Made by a program: the position numbers and the translations under genes. From a virus, in the IMG/VR virus record IMGVR_UViG_3300047563_000009, positions 1 through 53,600 of that record: a stretch of DNA of 53,600 nucleotides; one strand, 5' to 3'. Below are positions 1 through 6,362 of this stretch, one piece after another. How positions within the stretch are numbered: the stretch's first letter is position 1; every line of letters starts with the position of its first letter. Below the pieces are notes generated by a model, which made no database searches, was not told the origin of the DNA, and worked only from the letters and a program-made list of their open reading frames with translations.

Positions 1-105
1 AGTGTGTCAAGAAATAGAATAATTTATTCTTTATTATTATTTATTGGAATAATTTATTCTGAATTATTTATTCCAGTCGTTTGGAATAATGGGAATAATT
101 CTGAA
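1..105. repeat. A+T-rich leader with GAATAATT inverted repeats
   Basis: This stretch is strongly A+T-rich and carries several copies of GAATAATT/AATTATTC. The clearest pair is TTATTCCA at 68-75 and TGGAATAA at 82-89, a perfect 8-bp inverted repeat with a 6-nt spacer. It ends just before the first promoter-like motif at 106. It could be an operator array, part of a replication origin, or the region of a genome end. Nothing in it looks coding. Confidence 0.6.
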
Positions 106-122
106 ACATTAGTTGGAATTGA
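106..122 (+). promoter_or_regulatory. putative phage RNA polymerase promoter, copy 1
   Basis: Exact copy of the 17-mer ACATTAGTTGGAATTGA that recurs through the window. It lies in noncoding DNA upstream of the first gene block. It does not resemble a sigma-70 promoter, and the phage encodes its own single-subunit RNA polymerase, so a dedicated promoter is the best explanation. The role is inferred from recurrence and placement. Confidence 0.6.
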
Positions 123-221
123 ATAGTGTTAATCTGGCGGGTTATTTAACCATTAGCAATTGTCTTGGAGTCCACTGCATAAGCAGCCTCGACAACCAAG
201 TCTGGACAACTTGGGTTAAGT

Positions 222-491
222 ATGCCGCACAAATTAACATTAGTTGGAATTGAAGAAACAACATCAGATAAGAACTTTGTATTGATTGTGGCCGTTCAAT
301 TCGGTCCCCGACACGGTGTCAATATTGTCGAGTTCTTTTCGATGGAGTGTTTCCATCAAACCCGCAAGAGTTACTATCCGTATGGACTCTTGTATAAACT
401 TAAACCTACGGGTGGCAGTTTATCTACTTACAATATCATATGTAGGCCGATTAATATTCGCTATATTAATCTAAAGTTTGGTACAAAATAG
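222..491 (+). CDS. hypothetical protein, uncertain
   Basis: This 89-codon frame encodes a basic protein of no recognised family. The start has only a weak purine-rich stretch upstream. A second copy of the promoter-like 17-mer lies inside its first codons (237-253), which is odd for a genuine gene. Either the motif is fortuitously coding, or the frame is not translated and the region is an untranslated leader. Sense-strand composition is coding-like, so it is kept at low confidence. Confidence 0.35.
   Translation: MPHKLTLVGIEETTSDKNFVLIVAVQFGPRHGVNIVEFFSMECFHQTRKSYYPYGLLYKLKPTGGSLSTYNIICRPINIRYINLKFGTK
237..253 (+). promoter_or_regulatory. putative phage RNA polymerase promoter, copy 2
   Basis: Second exact copy of ACATTAGTTGGAATTGA, 131 bases downstream of the first. 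It overlaps the start of a weak small reading frame. A tandem pair would strengthen transcription into the RNA element at 671-788 and the gene cluster from 908. Confidence 0.55.
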
Positions 492-907
492 GCAAGCTGT
501 TAGGGCTGAAAAATTAGAGTTTAGGACTCATGTCTATGTTTGTCAGCTTATTTGTTTTAGAGTTTGTGCCTATATGTCGCTGGAGCCGGGAAAGCCGCGC
601 TTCACAGGGCATGGAATAGGCCATTCTCGCAAGCCAGCCAGCGCCAGCCAAGCGTTACGGCAATATTGAAGTGATTATATGGGTGATGATTTGCGTGTCT
701 CAGGCATACACTGGAGCACGCATAATGAGTGTGCACTGTGCTCACCGTATCGCATGAGTTGGGCGCAAGTCGTCACCCACATAATCACCTTACCTTATTG
801 AGCAAACGCCTGTGTGCTGCGGAGAATCCGCACATAGTGGGTTTCGGAGCGTGGTTTCTGGATGGGCCAGAGGCCACAACAGTCACAAACTTTAATTGGA
901 GTATAGA
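492..907 (+). other. noncoding region with structured RNA
   Basis: About 415 bases without a convincing gene. It holds the long-stem element at 671-788, a hairpin with arms GCGGA/TCCGC just after it (near 819-831), and G+C-rich inverted repeats near 595-660 (GCGCT/AGCGC). Short frames that cross it run straight through the paired arms, so they are judged not coding. The Shine-Dalgarno of the next gene is at its end. Confidence 0.5.
671..788 (+). ncRNA. long-stem RNA element with complex loop
   Basis: Bases 671-695 pair with 764-788 in a 25-bp helix with one A-C mismatch and two G-U pairs. The 68-nt loop holds a nested helix GAGCAC/GTGCTC and a possible CTCA/TGAG pairing. G-U pairs favour function as RNA rather than DNA on the + strand. 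It lies between the tandem promoter copies and the first clear gene, so it would be in a 5' leader or a processed RNA. Function unknown. Confidence 0.55.
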
Positions 908-1342
908 ATGAGCACTGAGAAAACTTGCAGTATTGTTGGCATCCACACTGTTGGCATCCTGACAAACAAACGTTATCACGCAAGATTTGAAGTTCCTGGA
1001 ATGCTGGATAGTAAGACAATTAGTGCTATCGAACTTGCTATGTCTCACATTGTTGCTGGTCGTCAGATTGTTTTGTCTGGTGAAAGTATTGAAATGCATG
1101 ATGGAATTAACAAGTATGTTGCCTCAAATAATGCTGCGTCAATTGCCGGGCTTTCTGCGAACATTAAACAACTGCAAAAAAGCTGTGACAAACGTGATGA
1201 GCAATATGCAGAGCTGAAAGCAGAGCGTGATGCGTTGCAGAAAATCCTAGACTCACTAGACGGTGTATTCCTAAGTGTGCACGTAAACTCAACTCGTGGT
1301 AAAGAGCGTCGTAAACCTATCGAAGAGAGATTCTTACGATGA
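908..1342 (+). CDS. hypothetical protein with C-terminal coiled coil
   Basis: Encodes 144 residues of no recognised family. The ATG at 908 is chosen over an in-frame TTG at 896 because GGAG (898-901) lies at Shine-Dalgarno distance before it; the same TTGGAG arrangement precedes many genes here. The C-terminal half contains a Lys/Glu/Leu-rich stretch typical of a coiled coil. Its stop overlaps the ATG of the next gene by four bases, indicating translational coupling. It is the first member of a four-gene cluster (908-2589). Confidence 0.8.
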   Translation: MSTEKTCSIVGIHTVGILTNKRYHARFEVPGMLDSKTISAIELAMSHIVAGRQIVLSGESIEMHDGINKYVASNNAASIAGLSANIKQLQKSCDKRDEQYAELKAERDALQKILDSLDGVFLSVHVNSTRGKERRKPIEERFLR

Positions 1343-1617
1343 CTCGTAAACACTCAGCCAAGTGTGTTCGGATAAACTTCGACAATGACATTCATCACTA
1401 TGTTGAAGTTGGTGGTAAGTATTACTACAATGGACGTACAGGCCTCAATGTAGTTATCGCAGAGCCTGACGGCTTTTGGAAACAGTCCATTGCCACCATT
1501 GTTGACGCAAATGCAGACTGCGGTAACTTGAAAGAGCTTGCAAGATATGCCAGACACTTTGGTGGTAAACTTGCTGTCAGACACTATATCCGCCATTGGG
1601 AAACAAACAATGCGTAA
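1339..1617 (+). CDS. hypothetical protein
   Basis: Encodes 92 residues, unrecognised. It starts inside the end of the upstream gene (ATGA overlap). The protein is rich in His, Tyr and Arg, with no membrane segment or cysteine motif. Its end overlaps the next start by eight bases, so it is clearly part of a coupled early operon. Confidence 0.75.
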   Translation: MTRKHSAKCVRINFDNDIHHYVEVGGKYYYNGRTGLNVVIAEPDGFWKQSIATIVDANADCGNLKELARYARHFGGKLAVRHYIRHWETNNA

Positions 1618-1915
1618 AACTTTAAAGCAAAAACTTCGTGCTCAGGTTCGCCAAACCAATGAGTTCCGTAAGCAAGAGCATGAACTTGCTGGCATTACGA
1701 TTAACTTCGAATTGCAAGCGATGCAATCTATCAGCATGGCACATGGTGTCATGGCTACAATGATTCATGCCAAGAATGTTCTTGGTGAATCTGATGAAAA
1801 CTATAAACTAATTGCGGCTACAGCGCAGGAGCGTATTGCTCAGTGTGTTGTGACATTAATTGGAATGGGTTTCACTGCTGAGGATGCAAATCAGCGTATT
1901 CTACAAGGTCACTAA
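1610..1915 (+). CDS. hypothetical helical protein
   Basis: Encodes 101 residues beginning with a basic segment (MRKTLKQKLRAQVR), followed by a predicted helical Ala/Met-rich body. The ATG at 1610 is chosen; a longer in-frame start at 1538 would lie deep in the upstream gene and has no ribosome site. It overlaps the upstream gene by eight bases and stops two bases before the next ATG. Family unknown. Confidence 0.75.
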   Translation: MRKTLKQKLRAQVRQTNEFRKQEHELAGITINFELQAMQSISMAHGVMATMIHAKNVLGESDENYKLIAATAQERIAQCVVTLIGMGFTAEDANQRILQGH

Positions 1916-1917
1916 CA

Positions 1918-2589
1918 ATGGCGTTCGAGCAAGATAAAGAAATCGCGCTCGAAACTTGTAAGCAGTGGCTTGAAGATTGTGATGCAGCTTATCTTGCCAA
2001 GGAAGATGTAATCATTTTCTGGACGCACTTTAATCCTGAATCTAAGCGTGGCGAATGGACACGTTATAAGATGAAGGAAGCTTGTCGAGTCATCAAAGCC
2101 ACTCGTGCAGGTTTTGCTGCAATGCGATTTATTAAGCCAGAGCTTGTAATGCTTGCCGCTCAGGAAACTGAGAGAGCATATAAGCAGGCTGTAAAATCCC
2201 GTTCAACTGTTCCTCCAGAATTCTTTAATTTGGAGCGCGCTGGTCACTTCAACAATTTTGAAATGTTGACTATGTGCATGTTGCAGGAATTAGTTGGAAG
2301 AGGATGGAACGTTGAGGCAGTTTGTCTTGGAAAGCTAATGAAAGAAGTATTCCAAACAAAAGGTTTCGCAGTTCCTAACCGTACTTTCCGCTGGAAGTTG
2401 CTTCGTGCAGTCGCAGAGGAGTCCGGTGTAATTATTCGTGACAGAACCAACCGAATGACCGTCACAGGTATTGGACGGTTTGTTGCGATTCAAGTTGATG
2501 GTATCGATGACTCCATCAAAGTTGAGTTCACCGTCGATGAGACGCAGGACTTGATAAATAAATCAATCGAACGATTTAAAAATATTTAG
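1918..2589 (+). CDS. hypothetical protein, 223 residues
   Basis: This is the largest gene of the first cluster and begins two bases after the upstream stop. The product is a soluble mixed alpha/beta protein with a central basic stretch and no motif that I can assign. It is the last gene before an intergenic promoter copy at 2616, so the cluster probably ends here or reads through. Location suggests an early host-takeover role, but that is only positional inference. Confidence 0.8.
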   Translation: MAFEQDKEIALETCKQWLEDCDAAYLAKEDVIIFWTHFNPESKRGEWTRYKMKEACRVIKATRAGFAAMRFIKPELVMLAAQETERAYKQAVKSRSTVPPEFFNLERAGHFNNFEMLTMCMLQELVGRGWNVEAVCLGKLMKEVFQTKGFAVPNRTFRWKLLRAVAEESGVIIRDRTNRMTVTGIGRFVAIQVDGIDDSIKVEFTVDETQDLINKSIERFKNI

Positions 2590-2615
2590 TCGTTTGTAAT
2601 ATAGAGCAATATTCA

Positions 2616-2632
2616 ACATTAGTTGGAATTGA
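2616..2632 (+). promoter_or_regulatory. putative phage RNA polymerase promoter, copy 3
   Basis: Exact ACATTAGTTGGAATTGA, about 70 bases upstream of the ATG at 2704. The spacing leaves room for an untranslated leader, which supports promoter rather than ribosome-site function. Confidence 0.65.
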
Positions 2633-2703
2633 TTCTTAGAGAAATACTTCTCAAAATTTTATTCCCGGCAAAATCGCCGCCAAACTTTAAGGTATTAAAT
2701 AAC

Positions 2704-3048
2704 ATGGCTATTGTACGTCAAATTACTCAGTATGAAGCAAAAGATGGTTCCGTATTCCTGACCGAAGCTGAGTGTGATGCTCATGAATTCATGCTGGATA
2801 ACAAAGCAGAAATCGACGCAGCTACCGAAGCATTCGTAAACACCATTGGTGCAGTTGGTCGTTCTCGTAACGGTAAAATCAACACCTCTTCCGAATTCCT
2901 GGCCTTCTACATTCCTTGGGTTGCTGCTGGCAAACCGGTTGTTGAACGTACTGTATTCGAGCCAGAAGTTGTTGAAGCTCCAGAAGCTGCCGCTGTTGCT
3001 GATGAAGCAGTTGCTGCTGCCGAAGGCGAAGAAGCTGCTGGCTTCTAA
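2704..3048 (+). CDS. acidic Ala/Glu-tailed hypothetical protein
   Basis: Encodes 114 residues. The N-terminal two-thirds is a compact mixed-composition domain. The last 30 residues are almost entirely Ala, Glu, Val and Asp, ending in Gly-Phe. The ATG at 2704 is chosen because the frame upstream of it runs through the promoter and leader. Codons are strongly biased to those used by the capsid gene, suggesting high expression. It has its own promoter (2616) and a hairpin terminator (3094), so it appears monocistronic. The acidic tail could bind a basic partner or mimic DNA. Function unknown. Confidence 0.8.
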   Translation: MAIVRQITQYEAKDGSVFLTEAECDAHEFMLDNKAEIDAATEAFVNTIGAVGRSRNGKINTSSEFLAFYIPWVAAGKPVVERTVFEPEVVEAPEAAAVADEAVAAAEGEEAAGF

Positions 3049-3093
3049 TATAAATTAATTCTGGTCTGCGGCGTAGGCAGTTGCCTAAGTCGA

Positions 3094-3125
3094 TTAAAGC
3101 CTGATACATTCGGGCTTTAAATTTT
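3094..3125 (+). terminator. hairpin terminator after the acidic protein gene
   Basis: Ten-base-pair hairpin, TTAAAGCCTG (3094-3103) with CGGGCTTTAA (3111-3120), a 7-nt loop and then ATTTT. The short T run makes it a moderate intrinsic terminator. It separates the gene from the structured RNA that starts four bases later, so it could also act as a processing or attenuation site. Confidence 0.6.
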
Positions 3126-3128
3126 GAA

Positions 3129-3736
3129 CCCATTCCGACCCAGTTACGTTAAGAGCGTACCCAACTGGAGTGGGCTTCAATGAGTGTTCTTGTGATAAGC
3201 ATTTGGGAGACTGACCTATACCCAATCGTGCAAGGTCCAGACAAGAGCATTCATTGAAGTGTTAGATTGGTAGCGAGCGCTTCGCCCATTCCGTTGTTAA
3301 GTTGGAACCGAGATTAGCTCAACGCAACTTAGACGTGAGTGGGCTTCAATATGGATGTGCAATGGACGAACCCTTCTCCGATAAGAGAAGACAATTAGCT
3401 GGACGGACGTGCCCACTATTTCAGAACCAGGACCCATCACAGTAGTAGCGATTCACTACCGCGAAACAGTGTTGAATATTGGTAATGTTATTTGTGGAAG
3501 GGCACCAGTGAAAGTATATCCAGTAACAGTGGACGAAAAGTAGAGGTAGTGCTCGAAAAGTAGTTCCAGTCTGGTTTAAATACCAGAGTCCATATTGAAG
3601 TTGTGAGCACCTCAAAATGTGAAACCTCATTCTGCTGTAAAATACCTCAGCAGAGTGAGCTTCAATAAGCACGAGCTAGCGCGAAAGCCGAGGATACGAA
3701 CCTGTCAACGTTTGTTCTACAGGGTGCTTATTGAAG
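3129..3736 (+). ncRNA. three-module large structured RNA
   Basis: Three diverged copies of one module lie in series. Each begins with a helix YCATTC/GAGTGR (3129-3135 with 3168-3174; 3285-3291 with 3337-3343; 3626-3632 with 3653-3659) capped by a variable hairpin. This is followed at once by a long helix opening CTTCAAT and closing ATTGAAG (3175-3193 with 3241-3259; 3344-3355 with 3589-3600; 3660-3672 with 3724-3736). Helix sequences differ between copies while pairing is kept. Module 1 has an H-type pseudoknot in its terminal loop (TGGG/CCCA with GACC/GGTC), and module 3 may have one (GAAC/GTTC with CTG/CAG). Module 2 encloses about 230 nt with further hairpins. No long frame fits. It may be an ornate large RNA of the GOLLD/ROOL kind or something new. 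Confidence 0.75.
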
Positions 3737-3921
3737 TAGTTTTCTGAGTTTAGTAGTGATTATTTTTGCAAACTAAAATAAATGCAAACGATTCTGAAAT
3801 ACGAGTTGCAGCTTAATTAAGTTTAAGTTCTCTCCGAGGTCTTTCGACTCCTTGTTACCAAATTCGACGCAGTGGCCCGCTGTGATTAATAATGGGCATC
3901 ACAATAACAACTGAGGTATTT
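3737..3921 (+). other. leader between structured RNA and next gene
   Basis: A noncoding stretch with an A+T-rich hairpin (TTTGCA/TGCAAA near 3765-3790) and a 6-bp hairpin TGTGAT (3881-3886) with ATCACA (3898-3903). The loop of the latter carries a non-used ATG. The Shine-Dalgarno GAGG for the following gene is at 3913-3916, ten bases after the hairpin, so the hairpin could influence translation. Confidence 0.4.
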
Positions 3922-4176
3922 ATGGTAATTAATCGCCCTAACCAAATCATGATGGATGTATTTGAAGTCCCTCAAGCAACAGTGTTCGAATTTCAAAACC
4001 GTCTGTTCCTTCGTGTACTTGAGATTGAACTGGCGAGTGTAGTTGGTAATGATTCCCTCCGCAATATCTTGGGTGTGGATGTGGAAAATGGTTGCTACTT
4101 TACGTCAAGTCGTGAAGCACCTATTGAAGCTCGTATGGTTGTAGTTCACCAACAAGCACACATCACGCTGGAGTAG
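3922..4176 (+). CDS. hypothetical protein
   Basis: Encodes 84 residues of unknown family, rich in Val and Glu. The ATG at 3922 is preferred to one at 3892 because GAGG sits five bases upstream of it, while the earlier ATG is in a hairpin loop and has no ribosome site. The next gene begins four bases after its stop. Confidence 0.7.
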   Translation: MVINRPNQIMMDVFEVPQATVFEFQNRLFLRVLEIELASVVGNDSLRNILGVDVENGCYFTSSREAPIEARMVVVHQQAHITLE

Positions 4177-4180
4177 TATA

Positions 4181-4429
4181 ATGGACATTTCATTGGAGTA
4201 TACGCGCCCAACATTGGGCAAAGAACGTATTATCTACATCCCTGAAATGAACGTTGTTGCGAAGGTTGGAAAGATTCAAGAAAATGGTAACTTCAAGTTC
4301 GACGCTTTAAATGGTGGTTGGAACGGGAGTTACGAAGCTGAAACGAATGCAGTTTATATTCGTGGCGAGCACAAGATTAAGCCAGTTACAATTCTGTATT
4401 TGGATTGGATAAGATGCCTCCAGACCTAA
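4181..4429 (+). CDS. hypothetical protein
   Basis: Encodes 82 residues, unrecognised, predicted mostly beta. It is coupled to the upstream gene. A 5-bp hairpin CAGAC/GTCTG (4421-4435) straddles its stop codon and marks the start of the next structured noncoding stretch. Confidence 0.65.
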   Translation: MDISLEYTRPTLGKERIIYIPEMNVVAKVGKIQENGNFKFDALNGGWNGSYEAETNAVYIRGEHKIKPVTILYLDWIRCLQT

Positions 4430-4613
4430 AGTCTGAATGGTACTTATAAACCAGTGGTATCTGCAACGGCAGATTAAACTAGGTTGCCTAAGAAGAAGTG
4501 AGTCGGGACTATCAATCCCGCGTCGAACCACGGCTGGAATATGGTGGCTCACTGATTCTACAAGCCTCGCAGTTTCTCGGACAACCTGCGTTATCAAAAC
4601 CGACCTAAATTAT
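4430..4613 (+). ncRNA. structured noncoding stretch with three-way junction
   Basis: Contains a hairpin ATCTGC/GCAGAT with AACG loop (4459-4474) and a compact three-way junction at 4497-4553. The closing helix of the junction is AGTGAG/CTCACT. Its two internal hairpins are CGGGA/TCCCG (4504-4520, 7-nt loop) and CCAC/GTGG (4528-4547). The layout recalls a truncated cloverleaf, but no acceptor or T arm is present. It lies directly upstream of the tRNA-like element and is probably co-transcribed with it. Confidence 0.45.
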
Positions 4614-4697
4614 GTCTGTGGAACTCCGAATTGTAGCGGAGGTATTGGGCAGCAATGCCGAATATGGCACTGGGTTCAAGTCCCGGCACAGACGCCA
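4614..4697 (+). tRNA. tRNA-like element, anticodon unclear
   Basis: A perfect 7-bp acceptor helix, GTCTGTG (4614-4620) with CACAGAC (4687-4693), is followed by G and an encoded CCA. The T arm is canonical: CTGGG, loop TTCAAGT, CCCGG (4670-4686). A D-like arm CTCC/GGAG is present, but its loop lacks the usual GG. The anticodon region folds best as a 6-bp hairpin with a 5-nt loop (GGCAG). A 7-nt loop reading GCA is possible but lacks U33. Total length is 84 nt. It may be a degenerate or specialised tRNA, or a tRNA mimic. Confidence 0.6.
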
Positions 4698-4789
4698 AAC
4701 AATGGACGAAAAGTATTGCTTAATAAATTGATGCCTCGATAACCTCCATTGAACAGCAAAGCTTAGTAGTCCGCCAATTAAGGAACATC
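4698..4789 (+). other. spacer before spanin genes
   Basis: Ninety bases with no clear gene or strong helix. The Shine-Dalgarno-like AAGGAA of the spanin gene lies about 4779-4784. Confidence 0.4.
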
Positions 4790-5050
4790 ATGCTCACCAA
4801 ACTACAAGCAATTCTTGTGGGATTCCTGACCCTCATTGGAATTGGTATTGCAGTATTCTTCAAAGGTCGTGCAAGCGGCAAGCAAGAAGTTCAGCAAGAA
4901 GTTGTGAAAGAGCAAACCAAAGCTGTTGAAGAGGTTGCACAGCAGCGTGTAGATAGTGTGAAGGTGGTGAAAGATGTACAACAAAAAGTTATTAACAGTT
5001 CTGATTCGGCAATCGATAAAGAACTATCAGATGACTGGACAAGGCCATGA
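4790..5050 (+). CDS. inner-membrane spanin subunit (Rz-like)
   Basis: Encodes 86 residues: one N-terminal transmembrane segment (about residues 8-25) followed by a Gln/Lys/Glu/Val coiled-coil periplasmic domain. This is the standard i-spanin plan. With the lipoprotein encoded next, it would span the periplasm and fuse inner and outer membranes at the last step of lysis. The overlap with the next gene (ATGA at 5047) is typical of Rz/Rz1 pairs. It is short for the family (usually 100-150 residues). Unusually, it lies far from the holin at 39983. Confidence 0.85.
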   Translation: MLTKLQAILVGFLTLIGIGIAVFFKGRASGKQEVQQEVVKEQTKAVEEVAQQRVDSVKVVKDVQQKVINSSDSAIDKELSDDWTRP

Positions 5051-5277
5051 ATCACATTTACCTACCCATAGTTGGTTTAGCCGCAACGCTGTTAATAGCT
5101 TGCCAAAGTCCGTCAGTTGCTCCAACAAAAATAGTTTATGATTTCTGTGATTTGTCGAGTCCCATTCTTATCTTAAAGAGTGAGATTCCTAACTTATCAT
5201 TGGGAACAAAGCAGCAAATCTTGGCCCACAATAAAGTGTGGAAAGAGAAGTGCAGCAAACCAAATTCCTACCTGTAG
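5047..5277 (+). CDS. outer-membrane spanin lipoprotein (Rz1-like)
   Basis: Encodes 76 residues. The N-terminus is a lipoprotein signal peptide with lipobox LIAC, the lipidated Cys being about residue 19. The mature part is short, with two further Cys residues. It starts in a four-base overlap with the i-spanin gene. It is expected to be anchored in the outer membrane and to bind the i-spanin coiled coil. Downstream, the sequence passes at once into structured noncoding RNA. Confidence 0.85.
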   Translation: MNHIYLPIVGLAATLLIACQSPSVAPTKIVYDFCDLSSPILILKSEIPNLSLGTKQQILAHNKVWKEKCSKPNSYL

Positions 5278-5569
5278 GTGGAATAGCCCGACAAGGCAGT
5301 GCTCTGGGTACAACACTTTAAAATGCTGCCTCCGAGAACGGAAGTTCACAGCGTCGAGCGAATGTGCGACCTTAAATAACGAGATTCAAGCAATGCATTG
5401 CAGGGTGAGTGGAAGTCTCACAACTGTCTGCCGCCGCAGTTAAGGCGCGTCCTGAATCAAGCAGCCTAGACTTGAGGTGGCCACTTCCTAAAACAGTGTC
5501 CGAGAACAAACTCGTAATCAGTCGTAGTTGAGACGATACCCACGCATAGCCCACGTTACGGGCCTCAGT
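5278..5569 (+). ncRNA. structured RNA region upstream of tRNA-Cys
   Basis: Dense helices: AGGCAG/CTGCCT enclosing GTG/CAC (about 5294-5331), an H-type pseudoknot at 5347-5370 (CACA/TGTG with GTCG/CGAC), a palindrome GCAATGCATTGC (5390-5401), hairpin GTGAG/CTCAC (about 5405-5421), a second H-type pseudoknot at 5422-5447 (AACTG/CAGTT with CGCC/GGCG), CGAG/CTCG (about 5502-5515) and GCCC/GGGC (about 5549-5563). No long frame is convincing. It may be one large RNA with the sequence after the tRNA, or several small ones. Confidence 0.55.
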
Positions 5570-5643
5570 GGACGCATGTCAGAAAGGCTATGTGGCAGAT
5601 TGCAAACCTGCTTATACTGGTTCGATTCCAGTTGTGTCCTCCA
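5570..5643 (+). tRNA. tRNA-Cys (GCA)
   Basis: A complete cloverleaf of 74 nt. The acceptor is GGACGCA with TGTGTCC (one G-U), discriminator U, then encoded CCA. The short D stem TCA/TGT and the D loop with GG resemble Enterobacteria tRNA-Cys. The anticodon loop is TTGCAAA with anticodon GCA; the base of that stem has an A-C opposition. The T arm is ACTGG, TTCGATT, CCAGT. It probably supplements host Cys decoding. It is embedded in a long structured noncoding region, an arrangement known for some large phage RNAs. Confidence 0.92.
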
Positions 5644-6362
5644 AACGGTGGCGCAGTAGTTGTTGCGGAACGACTGCTGACCAAATAGTTTCCAGTCTAT
5701 TCAAAACTGGAACAAATTATGCGCTCGTAAAGTTAATTGGAAACTACTTGCCGACACAGGTAGGTATTGCTGGGTATCTTTAAACCAGCCGAGTGCACCA
5801 AATTATGGAACCAGCCGAAAGGCCACACTTGAGAGTAGATGGAGAATGATGCCCGCTGTCAGCGTAGGTAATCGACCAGTAGGGTAAAGTGGAGAGGTGT
5901 ATCAGTAAGGTGACATATTACGAATAAGGGCTTAAAACGTACCTAACTTAATAGAGACCGAGAAAATAAGTAATTCCTAAAGGTTCCACCAAACCCCCCT
6001 AATAGTTATGTCTCTATTCAAAAGGCAATAAGAAGCGTCTGGCATACCGTAGCGATACGGCTGAATCTGCCTCTTGTAGTATCTACAGATTCAAAGTTGC
6101 GTTGACTGTGAAGTGACGAGATGGAACTCTGTTCCTATTTAGGTTTCTCCTCATCCTGAAATTAGCTCCTAATCACATGAAATATGCAAGGCAGGGTTCT
6201 TGATAAAGTTTCTATCATTCTTTATCAAGCGGGTTTAGCGATTTTCCCGTAGGGTTCTCCCATAACATGGAATTGTATATTAACCTAGCCGAGACAAATA
6301 TACTCAGTTGTTGGTCTGATTAAAACCAACACAATTTAATTCTCTTTGAACTGGAGTAAGTT
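5644..6362 (+). ncRNA. structured RNA region downstream of tRNA-Cys
   Basis: About 700 nt with no convincing gene and many helices. These include GCAGT/ACTGC (about 5653-5677); competing pairings of TAGTTTCCA (5686-5694) with either ACTGGAA (5706) or TGGAAACTA (5738-5746); GCTGG/CCAGC; GCC-GAAA-GGC (5814-5823); AATAGAGAC (5950-5958) with GTCTCTATT (6010-6018); a GNRA hairpin CCGTA-GCGA-TACGG (6047-6060); GAATC/GATTC around TGTAG/CTACA; GGAAC-TCT-GTTCC; ATTAG-CTC-CTAAT; and CTTGATAAAG (6199-6208) with CTTTATCAAG (6220-6229). The last helix may be the 3' end or a terminator-like element. Confidence 0.55.

Noticed and set aside
478-911. Two short + strand frames (478-669 and 729-911)
   Set aside because: They pass through the paired arms of the long-stem element and inverted repeats, lack ribosome sites, and have atypical composition.
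3129-3736. CRISPR array interpretation of the repeated CTTCAAT/ATTGAAG words
   Set aside because: The words are inverted partners of helices at irregular spacing, not direct repeats with uniform spacers.
3660-3736. Hammerhead ribozyme in module 3 (GCGAAAGC)
   Set aside because: There is no CUGAUGA core or cleavage triplet in the needed order.
4437-5783. Short frames over the tRNA-like element, the spanin tail and tRNA-Cys (4437-4742, 5180-5443, 5568-5783)
   Set aside because: They cover tRNA and pseudoknot sequence or run in the wrong frame of the lipoprotein gene, with no start signals.
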